DNA of 64,000 bases from positions 13,058,844-13,122,843 of the forward strand of contig NC_087067.1 in assembly GCF_963678635.1 (NCBI RefSeq), given 5' to 3'. The stretch is from Symsagittifera roscoffensis (Eukaryota > Xenacoelomorpha > Acoela > Convolutidae). Both the position numbers and the translations under genes were made by a program. The notes beneath the pieces were generated by a model that worked only from the letters and a program-made list of their open reading frames with translations, was not told the DNA's origin and did not search any database. This document shows, one piece after another, positions 1 through 12,727 of this stretch; position 1 is the stretch's first letter; every line of letters starts with the position of its first letter.

Positions 1-318
1 TTTTCCACTTCGTTTCCTAGTTTGAAAGCTTTAACAGATTGCTTAGAAAAAAATGAAAATTTAGCGAACTGATTTGGTCTATAAAACGAATTGAACTAGC
101 CCAGTTCTATGACTAGAGCGCTGACTTATTCATTAAATTTTTTGAATATAAAAATCAAGTCTCTTTTTGATCGAACAATGGCCTGATTTAATAAGTTTCA
201 ACGCTTTGAGCAAAAAAAAACTATTCTATTTGAAGCAAAGCAACATTGCTTCAAAATTTTATTGGTTCAATTCGTTTAAACAGTGATGGCCATTGGTTCA
301 ATTCCTTTAAACTACAAT

Positions 319-400
319 GACAGGGTGACCGAGTGGTTAAGGCGTTGCACTGGTAATGTAATATGGTCTCCATGCGTGGGTTTGAATCCCATCTGTGTCG
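319..400 (+). pseudogene. tRNA-Ser-like unit, anticodon GGT
   Basis: 82 nt. The anticodon loop is CTGGTAA. This is the only GGT unit whose anticodon stem is fully paired (TTGCA with TGTAA, one G-U). The variable arm pairs as ATGG/CCAT. Against function: A-box TGACCGAG instead of TGGCCGAG, T-loop TTTGAAT instead of TTCGAAT, and one acceptor mismatch (3' strand CTGTGTC). A TTTTT terminator follows. Confidence 0.6.
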
Positions 401-1040
401 ATTAGTTTTTGAAAACACATGAACTGAAATCGGTAAGCACAAAACTGATGTTTACCCAAGTTAGTTAACAACTAACCAAAAAAATTTACACAAAGTTTCA
501 GTGAACGACATGACTTGCAAACATTTGAAATTTTTCTAAACAGGCTAGTCAAGCGACAAACTTTGAAAAACTTCAAGTTATTTCATGAAGAAAATCGGAT
601 GGCCAATGTTATACGTTTTTCTATTGAAACCATTCAAACAATGGAATTTTAAAAAAATTCAGATTACTTTGTTGGCCAAGTTTCTCCACAAAAAACAATC
701 GTTTTTCAATGGAAGCACTTCATTTTTAAATTTTCCTTAGATTTTTATTCCGCCTCGTTTCCCAGTTTGAAAGCTTTAACAGGTTGCTTAGAAAAATTGA
801 AAATTTAACGAAACGATTCGGTCGATAAAACGGTTTGAACTATTCCAGTTTTATGACTAGAGTGCTGACTTATTCATTAAAATTTTTGAATATAGAATCA
901 AGTCTCTTTTTGATCGAACATTGGCTTGATTTAATACGTTTCAATGTTTTGAGCAAAAAACTCTTCTATTAGAAGCAAAGCTACATTGCTTCAAAATTTT
1001 ATTGTTTCGATTCGTTTAAATAATGATTTATTAGTGCTCA

Positions 1041-1122
1041 GACAGGGTGGCCGAGTGGTTAAGGCGTTGGACTGCTAATCCAATACGGTCTCCGTGCGTG
1101 GGTTCGAATCCCATCTCTGTCG
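1041..1122 (+). tRNA. tRNA-Ser(GCT)
   Basis: 82-nt cloverleaf with a long variable arm. Acceptor GACAGGG pairs with CTCTGTC (one G-U) and the discriminator is G. The A-box TGGCCGAGTGG and B-box GGTTCGAATCC match consensus. The anticodon stem TTGGA/TCCAA encloses loop CTGCTAA (anticodon GCT, codons AGC/AGU). The variable arm is ACGG/CCGT. A TTTTT Pol III terminator follows within 10 nt. It is the best-preserved unit in the left part of the array. Confidence 0.88.
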
Positions 1123-1770
1123 GTTAGTTTTTGAAAATTGATGAACTTAATTCGTTAAGCAAAAAAACTGACATTTACCTTAATTTTGTTACTAATTCAC
1201 AGAGAAATTTGTCAGGTCAAAAAACTTTAGAGAAACAATCAAATCACAAACTTTTGAAATTTGTCTGAACAGTTAGTCAAGCAACCAAACCTTGAAAATT
1301 TTTAAGTTTATTTTTGCAGAAAATCGGATGACCAATGAATACATTTGTTTATTGAAACCATTCCAGCAATGGAAATTTTAAAAACTTCAGGTTTTTTTTG
1401 GCCAAGTTTTTCCACAAAAAGCTATAGTTTTTCAGTGGTAAGCATTTCATTTTTAAATTTTTCGTAGATTTTTATTCCGCTTCGTTTCCTAATTTGAAAG
1501 CTTTAACAGGTTGCTTAGAAAAACTTGAAATTTCAGCAAAACAATTTGGTCTATAAAACGGTTTGAACTAGTCCAGTTGTATGACTTAAGTGCTTACTTA
1601 TTCATTAAATTTTTTAAATATAGACTTCAAGCCTCTTTTTGATCAAACAATGGCTTGATTTAGTACATTTCAATGTTTTGAGCAAAAAAACTCTTCTATT
1701 TGAAGCAAAGCAACATTGCTTCAAAATTTTATTGGTTCGATTCGTGCTACCAACTAATTAATTGTGCTCA

Positions 1771-1851
1771 GACAGGGTGACCGAGTGGTTAAGGCGTTGG
1801 ACTGGTAATGTAATATGTCTTCATGCGTGGGTTTGAATCCCATCTCTGTCG
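1771..1851 (+). pseudogene. tRNA-Ser-like unit, anticodon GGT
   Basis: 81 nt, loop CTGGTAA. The anticodon stem has a G-G clash (TTGGA against TGTAA). The variable arm is shortened to ATG/CAT. The A-box is TGACC and the T-loop TTTGAAT. The acceptor stem is intact. Confidence 0.65.
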
Positions 1852-2514
1852 ATTACTTTTTTGAAAACACATGATCTGAAATCGGTAAGCACAAAATTGA
1901 TGTTTACCCAAGTTAGTTAACAACTAACCAAAAAAATTTACTCAAAATTCAGTGAACGACTTGACATGCAAACATTTGAAATTTTTTTAAACAGACTAGT
2001 CAAGCAGACAAACTTTAAAAAACTTCAAGTTATTTCATGAAGAAAATCGGATGGCCTTTGTTATATGTTTTTCTATTGAAACCATTCAAGCAATGGAACT
2101 TTAAAAAACCTCAGATTACTTTGTTGGCCAAGTTTCTCCACAAAAAACAATCGTTTTTCAATGGAAGCACTTCATTTTTAAATTTTCCTTAGATTTTTAT
2201 TCCGCTTCGTTTCCTAGTTTGAAAGCTTTAACAGGTTGCTGAGAAAAAATTGAAAATTTAATGAAACGATTTGGTCTATAAAACGGTTTGAACTAGTCCA
2301 GTTTTATGACTAGAGTGCTTACTTATTCATTAAGTTTTTTAAATATAGACTTCAAGCCTCTTTTTGATCAAACAATGGCTTGATTTAATACGTTTCATTT
2401 TTTTGAGCAAAAAAAACTATTGTATTTGAAGCAAAGAATCATTGCTTCAAAATTTTATTGGTTCAATTAGTTTAAACAGTGATGGCCATTGGTTCGATTC
2501 GTTAAAACAACAAT

Positions 2515-2594
2515 GACAATGGCCGAGTGGTTAAGGTGTTGGACTGCTAATCCAATACGGTCTCCGTGCGTGGGTTCGAGTACCATCTCTGTCG
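2515..2594 (+). pseudogene. Damaged tRNA-Ser(GCT)
   Basis: 80 nt. Two bases are missing at the acceptor/D-arm junction (GACAATGGCCGAG), and the T-stem is changed by CGAGTACC in place of CGAATCCC. The anticodon stem and variable arm are intact, anticodon GCT. Confidence 0.7.
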
Positions 2595-3239
2595 GTTAGT
2601 TTTTAAAAATTGATGAACTGAATTCGTTAAGCAAAAAAACTGATATTTACCTAAATTTAATACTAATTCACAGAGAAATTTGTCAGGTCAAAAATTTTTA
2701 GAGAAACACTCGGCTCACAAACTTTTGAAATTCGTCTGAACAGTTAGTCAAGCAACCAAACCTTGAAAAATTTTAAGTTTATTTTTGCAGAAATTCGGAT
2801 GGCCAATGTATACATTTTTCTATTGAAACCATTCCAGCAATGGAAATTTGAAAAATTCAGGTTTTTTTTGGCCAAGTTTTTCCACAAAAAGCCATAATTT
2901 TTCAATGGAATCAATTCAAGTTTAAATTTTCCCTGGATTTTTGTTTTGCTTCGTTTTCTAGTTTGAAAGCTCTAACAGGTTGCTTAGAAAAACTTGAAAT
3001 TTTAGCGAAACAATTTGGTCTATAAAACGGTTTGAACTAGTCCAGTTGTATGACTAGAGCGCTTACTTATTCATTAAATTTTTTAAATATAGACTTCAAG
3101 CCTCTTTTTGATCGAACAATGGCTTGATTTAATACGTTTCAATGTTTTGAGCAAAAAAACTCTTCTATTAGAAGCAAAGCTACATTGCTTCAAAATTTTA
3201 TTGTTTCGATTCTTTTAAACAATGATTTATTAGTGCTCA

Positions 3240-3320
3240 GACAGGGTGGCCGAGTGGTTAAGGCGTTGGACTGCTAATCCAATACGGTCACGTGCGTGGG
3301 TTTGAATCCCATATCTGTCG
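3240..3320 (+). pseudogene. Damaged tRNA-Ser(GCT)
   Basis: 81 nt. The anticodon arm is intact (GCT). The T-loop is TTTGAAT, the variable arm is reduced to ACG/CGT, and the acceptor 3' strand is ATCTGTC, leaving position 7 mismatched. Confidence 0.65.
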
Positions 3321-3968
3321 GTTAGTTTTCAAAAAATTGATGAACTGAATTCGTTAAGCATAAAAACTGATATTCACCTAATTTTGTTTTTAATTCACAG
3401 AGAAATTTGTCAGGTCAAAAAAATTTAGAGAAACAATGGGCTCACAAACTTTTGAAATTTGTCTGAACAGTTAGTCAAGCAACCAAACCTTGAAAAAGTT
3501 TTAAGTTTATTTTTGCAGAAAATCGGATGGCCAATGTATACATTTTTCTATTAAAACCATTCCAGCAATAGAAATTTGAAAAACTTCAGATTTTTTTTGT
3601 CCAAGTTTTTCCAAAAAAAGCTATAGTTATTCAGTGGAATCAATTCAAGTTTAAATTTTCCCTAGATATTTGTTTTGCTTCGTTTTCTAGTTTGAAAGCT
3701 CTAACAGGTTGCTTAGAAAAACTTGAAATTTTAGCGAAACAATTTGGTCTATAAAACGGTTCGAACTAGTCCAGTTGTATGACTAGAGTGCCTACTGATT
3801 CATTAATTTTTTTAAATATAGACTTCAAGCCTCTTTTTTATCGAACAATGGCTTGATTTAATACGTTTCAATGTTTTGAGCAAAAAAACTCTTCTATTAG
3901 AAGCAAAGCTACATTGCTTCAAAATTTTATTGTTTCGATTCTTTTAAACAATGATTTATTAGTGCTCA

Positions 3969-4049
3969 GACAGGTTGGCCGAGTGGTTAAGGCGTTGGAC
4001 TGATAATCCAATACGGTCACGTGCGTGGGTTTGAATCCCATATCTGTCG
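3969..4049 (+). pseudogene. tRNA-Ser-like unit, anticodon GAT (Ile)
   Basis: 81 nt; the loop is CTGATAA, anticodon GAT, inside a serine-type body with G73. It shares ATCTGTC with the previous unit, but here position 7 is T, so the acceptor pair is restored (GACAGGT/ATCTGTC). The T-loop TTTGAAT weakens the B-box. Confidence 0.6.
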
Positions 4050-4715
4050 GTTAGTTTTTAAAAATTGATGAATTGAATTCGTTAAGCATAAAAACTGATA
4101 TTCACCTAATTTTGTTTTTAATTCACAGAGAAATTTGTCAGGTCAAAAAATTTTAGAGAAACAATGGGCTCACAAACTTTTGAAATTTGTCTGAACAGTT
4201 AGTCAAGCAACCAAACCTTGAAAAATTTTAAGTTTGTTTATGCAGAAAATCGGATGGCCAATGTATACATTTTTCTATTGAAACCATTCCAGCAATGGAA
4301 ATTTAAAAAACTTCAGGTTTTTTTGTTGGCCAAGTTTTTCCACAAAAACTATAGTTTTTCAGTGGAATCAATTCAAGTTTAAATTTTCCCTAGATTTTTG
4401 TTTTGCTTCACTTTCTAGTTTGAAAGCTCTAACAGGTAGCTTAGAAAAACTTGAAGTTTCAGCGAAACGATTTGGTCTATAAAACGGTTTGAACTAGTCC
4501 AGTTTTAAGACTAGAGTGCTTACTTATTTATTAAGTTTTTTAAATATGGACTTCAAGCCTCCTTTTGATCGAACAATGGCTTGATTTAATACATTTCATT
4601 TTTTTGAGCAAAAAAAACTATTCTATTTGAAGCAAAGAAACATTGCTTCAAAATTTTATTGGTTCAATTAGTTTAAACAGTGATGGCCATTGGTTCGATT
4701 CGTTTAAACAACAAT

Positions 4716-4797
4716 GACAGGGTGGCCGAGTGGTTAAGGTGTTGGACTGCTAATCCAATACGGTCTCCGTGCGTGGGTTCGAGTACCATCTCTGTCG
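4716..4797 (+). pseudogene. tRNA-Ser(GCT) with altered T-stem
   Basis: 82 nt. Acceptor, D-arm, anticodon arm (GCT) and variable arm are intact. The T-arm reads GGTTCGAGTACC, which breaks the closing T-stem pair. It could still be transcribed. Confidence 0.6.
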
Positions 4798-5442
4798 GTT
4801 AGTTTTTAAAAATTGATGAACTGATTTCGTTAAGCAAAAAAACTGATATTTACCTAAATTTAATACTAATTCACAGAGAAATTTGTCAGGTCAAAAAGTT
4901 TTAGAGAAACACTCGGCTCACAAACTTTTGAAATTCGTCTGAACAGTTAGTCAAGCAACCAAACCTTGATAAAGTTTTAAGTTTATTTTTGCAGAAAATC
5001 GGATGGCCAATGTATACATTTTTCTATTAAAACCATTCCAGCAAGGGAAATTTGAAAAACTTCAGGTTTTTTTGGCCAAGTTTTTCCAAAAAAAGCGATA
5101 GTTATTCAGTGGAATCAATTGAAGTTTAAATTTTCCCTAGATTTTTGTTTTGCTTCGTTTTCTAGTTTGAAAGCTCTAACAGGTTGCTTAGAAAAACTTG
5201 AAATTTAAGCGAAACAATTTGGTCTATAAAACGGTTTGAACTAGTTCAGTTGTATGACTAGAGTGCTTACTTATTCATTAAATTTTTTAAATATAGACTT
5301 CAAGCCTCTTTTTGATCGAACAATGGCTTGATTTAATATGTTTCAATGTTTGAGCAAAAAAACTCTTCTATTAGAAGCAAAGCTACATTGCTTCAAAATT
5401 TTATTGTTTCGATTCTTTTAAACAATGATTTATTAGTGCTCA

Positions 5443-5523
5443 GACAGGGTGGCCGAGTGGTTAAAGCGTTGGACTGCTAATCCAATACGGTCACGTGCCT
5501 GGGTTTGAATCCCATATCTGTCG
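5443..5523 (+). pseudogene. Damaged tRNA-Ser(GCT)
   Basis: 81 nt, anticodon GCT. It has TTTGAAT in the T-loop, a T-stem base change (GCCTGGG), a 3-bp variable stem and an unpaired acceptor position 7. It is a duplicate of the 3240-3320 type. Confidence 0.65.
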
Positions 5524-6169
5524 GTTAGTTTTTAAAAATTGGTGAACTGAATTCGTTAAGCATAAAAACTGATATTCACCTAATTTTGTTTTTAATTCAC
5601 AGAAAAATTTGTCAGGTCAAAAAATTTTAGAGAAACAATGGGCTCACAAACTTTTGAAATTTGTCTGAACAGTTAGTCAAGCAACCAAACCTTGAAAAAT
5701 TTTAAGTTTGTTTATGCAGAAAATCGGATGGCCAAGGTATACATTTTTCTATTGAAACCATTCCAGCAATGGAAATTTAAAAAATTTCAGGTTTTTTTGT
5801 TGGCCAAGTTTTTCCACAAAAACTATAGTTTTTCAGTGGAATCAATTCAAGTTTAAATTTTCCCTAGATTTTTGTTTTGCTTCGTTTTCTAGTTTGAAAG
5901 CTCTAACAGGTAGCTTAGAAAAACTTGAAGTTTCAGCGAAACGATTTGGTCTATAAAACGGTTTGAACTAGTCCAGTTTTATGACTAGAGTGCTTACTTA
6001 TTCATTAAATTTTTTAAATAAAGACTTCAAGACTCTTTTCGATCAAACAATGGCTTTATTTAATACGTTTCATTGTTTTGAGCAAAAAACTCTTCTATTT
6101 GAAGCAAAGCAACATTGCTTCAAAATTTTATTGGTTCGATTCGTGCTACCAACTAATTAATTGTGCTCA

Positions 6170-6250
6170 GACAGGGTGACCGAGTGGTTAGGGCGTTGGA
6201 CTGGTAATGTAATATGTCTTCATGCGTGGGTTTGAATCCCATCTCTGTCG
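6170..6250 (+). pseudogene. tRNA-Ser-like unit, anticodon GGT
   Basis: 81 nt. It is the 1771-1851 type with one D-loop change (GGTTAGGGC). Loop CTGGTAA, A-box TGACC and T-loop TTTGAAT. Confidence 0.65.
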
Positions 6251-6916
6251 ATTACTTTTTGAAAAAACATGATCTGAAATCGGTAAGCACAAAACTGATG
6301 TTTACCCAAGTTTGTTAACAACTAACCGAAAAAATTTTACACAAAATTTCAGTGAACGACATGACATGCGAACATTTGAAATTTTTCTAAACAGACTAGT
6401 CAAGCAGACAAACTTTGAAAAATTTCAAGTTGTTTCATGAAGAAAATCGGATGGCCATTGTTATATGTTTTTCTATTGAAACCATTCAAGCAATGGAACT
6501 TTAAAAAACTTCAGATTACTTTGTTGGCCAAGTTTCTCCACAAAAAACAATCGTTTTTCAATGGAAGCACTTCATTTTTAAATTTTCCTTAGATTTTTAT
6601 TCCGCTTCGTTTCCTAGTTTGAAAGCTTCAACAGGTTGCTGAGAAAAAATTGAAAATTTAACGAAACGATTTGGTCTATAAAACGGTTTGAACTAGTCCA
6701 GTTTTATGACTAGAGTGCTGACTTATTCATTAAGTTTTTTAAATATAGACTTCAAGCCTCTTTTTGATCGAACAATGGCTTGATTTAATACGTTTCAATT
6801 TTTTGAGCAAAAAAAAAACTATTCTATTTGAAGCAAAGAAACTTTGCTTCAAAATTTTATTGGTTCAATTAGTTTAAACAGTGATGGCCATTGGTTCGAT
6901 TCGTTTAAGCAATAAT

Positions 6917-6998
6917 GACAGGGTGGCCGAGTGGTTAAGGCGTTGGACTGCTAATCCAATACGGTCTCCGTGCGTGGGTTCGAATCACATCTCTTTCG
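6917..6998 (+). pseudogene. Damaged tRNA-Ser(GCT)
   Basis: 82 nt. The A-box, anticodon arm (GCT) and variable arm are good, but there is a T-stem mutation (TTCGAATCACAT) and an acceptor mismatch (CTCTTTC). Confidence 0.6.
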
Positions 6999-7645
6999 GT
7001 TAGTTTTTAAAAAATGATGAACTGAATTCGTTAAGCATAAAAACTGATATTCACCTAATTTTGTTTTTAATTCACCGAGAAATTTGTCAGGTCAAAAAAT
7101 TTTAGAGAAACAATGGGCTCACAAACTTTTGAAATTTGTCTGAACAGTTAGTCAAGCAACCAAACCTTGAAAAATTTTAAGTTTGTTTATGCAGAAAATC
7201 GGATGGCCAATGTATACATTTTTCTATTGAAACCATTCCAGCAATGGAAATTTAAAAAACTTCAGGTTTTTTTGTTGGCCAAGTTTTTCCACAAAAACTA
7301 TAGTTTTTCAGTGGAATCAATTCAAGTTTAAATTTTCCCTAGATTTTTGTTTTGCTTCGTTTTCTAGTTTGAAAGCTCTAACAGGTAGCTTAGAAAAACT
7401 TGAAGTTTCAGCGAAACGATTTGGTCTATAAAACGGTTTGAACTAGTCCAGTTTTATGACTAGAGTGCTTACTTATTCATTAAATTTTTTAAATAAAGAC
7501 TTCAAGACTCTTTTCGATCAAACAATGGCTTTATTTAATACGTTTCATTGTTTTGAGCAAAAAAACTCTTCTATTTGAAGCAAAGCAACATTGCTTCAAA
7601 ATTTTATTGGTTCAATTCGTGCTACCAACTAATTAATTGTGCTCA

Positions 7646-7726
7646 GACAGGGTGACCGAGTGGTTAGGGCGTTGGACTGGTAATGTAATATGTCTTCATG
7701 CGTGGGTTTGAATCCCATCTCTGTCG
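7646..7726 (+). pseudogene. tRNA-Ser-like unit, anticodon GGT
   Basis: 81 nt and identical by eye to the unit at 6170-6250. The surrounding ~1.4 kb is also nearly the same, so this is a recent tandem duplication. Confidence 0.65.
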
Positions 7727-8382
7727 ATTACTTTTTGAAAAAACATGATCTGAAATCGGTAAGCACAAAACTGATGTTTACCCAAGTTTGTTAACAACTA
7801 ACCGAAAAAATTTTACACAAAATTTCAGTGAACGACATGACATGCGAACATTTGAAATTTTTCTAAACAGACTAGTCAAGCAGACAAACTTTGAAAAATT
7901 TCAAGTTGTTTCATGAAGAAAATCGGATGGCCATTGTTATATGTTTTTCTATTGAAACCATTCAAGCAATGGAACTTTAAAAAACTTCAGATTACTTGGT
8001 TGGCCAAGTTTCTCCACAAAAAACAATAGTTTTTCAATGGAAGCACTTCATTTTTAAATTTTCCTTAGATTTTTATTCCGCTTCGTTTCCTAGTTTGAAA
8101 GCTTCAACAGGCTTCAATTGAAAATTTAACGAAACGATTTGGTCTATAAAACGGTTTGAACTAGTCCAGTTTTATGACTAGAGTGCTTACTTATTCATTA
8201 AGTTTTTTAAATATAGACTTCAAGCCTCTTTTTGATCGAACAATGGCTTGATTTAATACGTTTCATTTTTTTGAGCAAAAACAACTATTCTATTTGAAGC
8301 AAAGAAACATTGCTTCAAAATTTTATTGGTTCAATTAGTTTAAACAGTGATGGCCATTGGTTCGATTCGATTAAACAACAAT

Positions 8383-8464
8383 GACAGGGTGGCCGAGTGG
8401 TTAAGGTGCTGGACTGCTAATCCAATGCGGTCTCCGTGCGTGGGTTCGAGTACCATCTCTGTCG
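8383..8464 (+). pseudogene. tRNA-Ser(GCT) with altered T-stem
   Basis: 82 nt. It has CGAGTACC in the T-arm, like 4716-4797, and D-arm/anticodon-stem junction GGTGCTGG. Anticodon GCT. Confidence 0.6.
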
Positions 8465-9109
8465 GTTAGTTTTTCAAAATTGATGAACTGAATTCGTTAA
8501 GCAAAAAAACTGATATTTACCTAAATTTGTTACTAATTCACAGAGAAATTTGTCAGGTCAAAAAATTTTAGAGAAACACTCGGCTCACAAACTTTTGAAA
8601 TTCGTCTGAACAGTTAGTCAAGCAACCAAACCTTGAAAAAGTTTTAAGTTTATTTTTGCAGAAAATCGGATGGCCAATGTATATATTTTTCTAATAAAAC
8701 CATTCCAGCAATGGAAATTTGAAAAACTTCAGGTTTTTTGGCCAAGTTTTTCCAAAAAAAACTACAGTTATTCAGTGGAATCAATTAAAGTTTAAATTTT
8801 CCCTAGATTTTTGTTTTGCTTCGTTTTCTAGTTTGAAAGCTCTAACAGGTTGCTTAGAAAAACTTGAAATTTTAACGAAACTAATTGGTCTATAAAACGG
8901 TTTGAACTAGTCCAGTTTTATGACTAGAGTGCTAACTTAATCATTAAATTTTTTAAATATAGACTTCACGCCTCTTTTTGATCATACAAATGCTTGATTT
9001 AGTACGTTTCAATGTTTTGAGCAAAAAAACTCTTCTGTTTGAAGCAAAGCAACATTGCTTCACAATTTTATTGGTTCGATTCTTCTTACCACTTATTTAA
9101 TTGTGCTCA

Positions 9110-9191
9110 GACAGGGTGACCGAGTGGTTAAGGCGTTGGACTGGTAATGTAATATGGTCTCCATGCGTGGGTTTGAATCCCATCTATGTCG
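9110..9191 (+). pseudogene. tRNA-Ser-like unit, anticodon GGT
   Basis: 82 nt. Loop CTGGTAA, full ATGG/CCAT variable arm, one acceptor mismatch (CTATGTC), A-box TGACC, T-loop TTTGAAT. Confidence 0.62.
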
Positions 9192-9837
9192 ATTAGTTTT
9201 TCTAAAATACATGAACTGAAATCGGTAAGCACAAAACTGATGTTTACCCAAGTTAGTTAACAATTAACCAAAAAAATTTACACAAAATTTTAGTGAAGGA
9301 CATGACATGCAAACATTTGAAATTTTTCTAAACAGACTAGTCAAGCCGACAAACTTTGAAAAATTTCAAGTTATTTCATGGAGAAAATCGGATGGCCAAT
9401 GTTATAAGTTTTTCTATTGAAACCAATCAAGCAATGGAATTTAGAAAAACTTCATATTACTTTGTTGGCCAAGTTTCTCCACAAAAAAACAGTCGTTTTT
9501 CAATGGAAGCACTTCATTTTTAAATTTTCCTTAGATTTTTATTCCGCTTCGTTTCCTAGTTTGAAAGCTTCAAAAGGTTGCTTAGAAAAAATTGAGAATT
9601 TAACGAAACGATTTGGTCTATAAAACGGATTGAACTAGTCCAGTTTTATGACTAGAGTGCTTATTTATTCATTAAATTTTTTAAATATAGACTTCAAGCC
9701 TCTTTTTGATCGAACAATGGCTTGATTTAATACGTTTCAATGTTTTGAGCAAAAAAACTCTTCTATTAGAAGCAAAGCTACATTGCTTCAAAATTTTATT
9801 GGTTCGATTCGTGTTACCAAGTAATTAATTGTGCTCA

Positions 9838-9919
9838 GACAGTGTGACCGAGTGGTTAAGGCATTGGACTGGTAATGTAATATGGTCTCCATGCGTGGGT
9901 TTGAATCCCATCTCTGTCG
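9838..9919 (+). pseudogene. tRNA-Ser-like unit, anticodon GGT
   Basis: 82 nt. The 5' acceptor strand is GACAGTG, so position 6 is T opposite T. The D-arm/anticodon junction is GGCATTGG. Anticodon GGT. Confidence 0.62.
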
Positions 9920-10564
9920 ATTAGTTTTTGAAAACACATGAACTGAAATCGGTAAGCAAAAAATTGATGTTTACCCAAGTTTGTTAACAACTAACCAAAA
10001 AAATTTACTCAAAATTTCAGTGAAAGACATGACATGCAAACATTTGAAACGTTTCTAAACAGACTAGTCAAGCAGACAAACTTTGAAAAGATTCAAGATA
10101 TTTCATGAAGAAAATCGGATGGCCAATGTTATACGTTTTTCTAATGAAACCATACAAGCGATGGAAATTTGAAAAACTTCATATTACTTTGTTGGCCAAG
10201 TTTCTCCACAAAAAAACAGTCGTTTTTCAATGGAAGCACTTCATTTTTAAATTTTCCTTAGATTTTTATTCCGCTTCGTTTCCTAATTTGAAAGCTTCAA
10301 AAGGTTGCTTAGAAAAAAATGAAAATTTAACGAAACGATTTGGTCTATAAAACGGATTGAACTAGTCCAGTTTTATGACTAGAGTGCTTACTTATTCATT
10401 AAAATTTTTAAATATAGAAATCAAGTCTCTTTTTGATCGAACAATGGCCTGCTTTAATAAGTTTCAACGCTTTGAGCAAAAAAACTCTTCTATTAGAAGC
10501 AAAGCTACATTGCTTCAAAATTTTATTGGTTCGATTCGTGTTACCAACTAATTAATTGTGCTCA

Positions 10565-10646
10565 GACAGTGTGACCGAGTGGTTAAGGCATTGGACTGGT
10601 AATGTAATATGGTCTCCATGCGTGGGTTTGAATCCCATCTCTGTCG
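10565..10646 (+). pseudogene. tRNA-Ser-like unit, anticodon GGT
   Basis: 82 nt, same sequence as 9838-9919 including GACAGTG and GGCATTGG. The two units are adjacent and 727 bp apart, so a single-monomer duplication is likely. Confidence 0.62.
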
Positions 10647-11290
10647 ATTAGTTTTTGAAAACACATGAACTGAAATCGGTAAGCAAAAAATTGATGTTTA
10701 CCCAAGTTTGTTAACAACTAACCGAAAAAATTTACTCAAAATTTCAGTGAACGACATGACATGCAAACATTTGAAACGTTTCTAAACAGACTAGTCAAGC
10801 AGACAAACTTTGAAAAACTTCAAGATATTTCATGAAGAAAATCGGATGGCCAATGTTATACGTTTTTCTAATGAAACCATACAAGCGATGGAAATTTGAA
10901 AATTTTCATATTACTTTGTTGACCAAGTTCCTCCACAAAAAACAATCGTTTTTCAATGGAAGCACTTCATTTTTAAGTTTTCCTTAGATTTTTAATCCGC
11001 TTCGTTTCCTAGTTTGAAAGCTTTAACAGGTTGCTTAGAAAAAATTGAAAATTTAACGAAACTATTTGGTCTATAAAACGGTTTGAACTAGTCCAGTTTT
11101 ATGACTAGAGTGTTTACTTATTCATTAAATTTTTTAAAAATAGACTTCAAGACTCTTTTTGATCGAACAATGGCTTGATTTAATACGTTTCAATGTTCTG
11201 AGCAAAAAAACTCTTCTATAAGAAGCAAAGCTACCTTGCTTCAAAATTTTATTGGTTCGATTCGTGTTACCAACTAATTAATTGTGCTCA

Positions 11291-11372
11291 AACAGGGTGA
11301 CCGAGTGGTTAAGGCGTTGGACTGGTAATGTAATATGGTCTCCATGCGTGGGTTTGAATCCCATCTCTGTCG
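11291..11372 (+). pseudogene. tRNA-Ser-like unit, anticodon GGT
   Basis: 82 nt. The first base is A instead of G, which loses the terminal acceptor pair. The variable arm ATGG/CCAT is intact. Anticodon GGT. Confidence 0.62.
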
Positions 11373-11998
11373 ATTAGTTTTTGAAAACACATGAAATTAA
11401 ATCGGTAGGCAAAAACTGATGTTTACCCAAGTTAGTAAACAACTAACCAAAAAAATTTACACAAAATTTTAGTGAACGACATGACATGCAAACATTTGAA
11501 ATTTTTCTTAACAGACTAGTCAAGCAGGCAAACATCGAAAAATTTGTTGTTATTTCATGAAGAAAATCGGATGGCCAATGTTTTACGTTTTTCTATTGAA
11601 ACCATTCAAGCAATGGAATTTTGAAAAACTTCAGATTACTTTGTTGGCCAAGTTTCTCCACAAAAAACAATCGTTTTTCAACGGAAGCACTTCATTTTTA
11701 AATGTTCCTTAGTTTTTCATTCCGCTTCGTTTCCTAGTTTGAAAGCTTTAACAGGTTGCTTAGAAAAAATTGAAAAATTAGCGAACTGATTTGAGCTAGC
11801 CCAGTTCTATGACTAGAGTGCTGATTTATTCATTAAATTTTTTAAATATAGAAATCAAGTCTCTTTTTGATCGAACAATGGCCTGATTTAATACGTTTCA
11901 ATGCTTTATTTGAAGCAAAGCAACATTGCTTCACAATTTTATTGGTTCAATTCGTTTAAACAATGATGGCCATTGGTTCGATTCGTTTAAACAACAAT

Positions 11999-12080
11999 GA
12001 CAGGGTGGCCGAGTGGTTAAGGAGTTGGACTGTTAATCCAATACGGTCTCCGTGCGTGGGTTCGAAACCCCTCTCTGTCG
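11999..12080 (+). tRNA. tRNA-Ser-like with anticodon GTT (Asn)
   Basis: 82 nt. The loop is CTGTTAA on an intact TTGGA/TCCAA stem, so the anticodon is GTT. The A-box TGGCCGAGTGG, acceptor stem, G73 and ACGG/CCGT variable arm are kept. The T-arm reads TTCGAAACCCCT, with one T-stem mismatch and a changed B-box. The body has serine identity and the anticodon belongs to Asn. Confidence 0.55.
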
Positions 12081-12727
12081 GTTAGTTTTTAAAAAATGAT
12101 GAACTGAATTCGTTAAGCATAAAAACTGATATTTACCTAATTTTGTTAATAATTCACAGAAAAATTTGTCAGGTCAAAAATTTTTAGAGAAACAATCGGC
12201 TCACAAACTTTTGAAATTCGTCTGAACAGTTAGTCAAGCAATCAAACCTTGAAAAATTTTAAGTTTATTCATGCAGAAAATCGGATGGCCAATGTATACA
12301 TTTTTCTATTGAAACCATTCCAGAATTGGAAATTTCAAAAACTTCAGGTTTCTTGTTGGCCAAGTTTTCCTACAAAAAACTATAGTTTTTCAGTGGAATC
12401 AATTCAAGTTTAAATTTTCCCTAGATTTTTCTTTTGCTTCGTTTTCTAGTTTGAAAGCTCTAACAGGTAGCTTAGAAAAACTTGAAATTTCAGCGAAACG
12501 ATTTGGTCTATAAAACGGTTTGAACTAGTCCAGTTTTATGACTAGAGTGTTTACTTGTTCATTAAAGTTTTTAAATGTAGACTTCAAGCCTCTTTTTGAT
12601 CAAACAATTGCTTGGTTTAAAACTTTTCAATGTTTTGAGCAAAAAAACTCTTCTATTTGAAGCAAAGCAACATTGCTTCAAAATTTTATTGGTTCGATTC
12701 GTCTTAGCAATTATTTAATTGTGCTCA

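Noticed and set aside
251-442. Short ORFs inside the tRNA arrays (63-88 aa, several strands)
   Set aside because: They overlap tRNA-like units or spacer repeats, recur as the repeat recurs, and show no domain or codon-level constraint.
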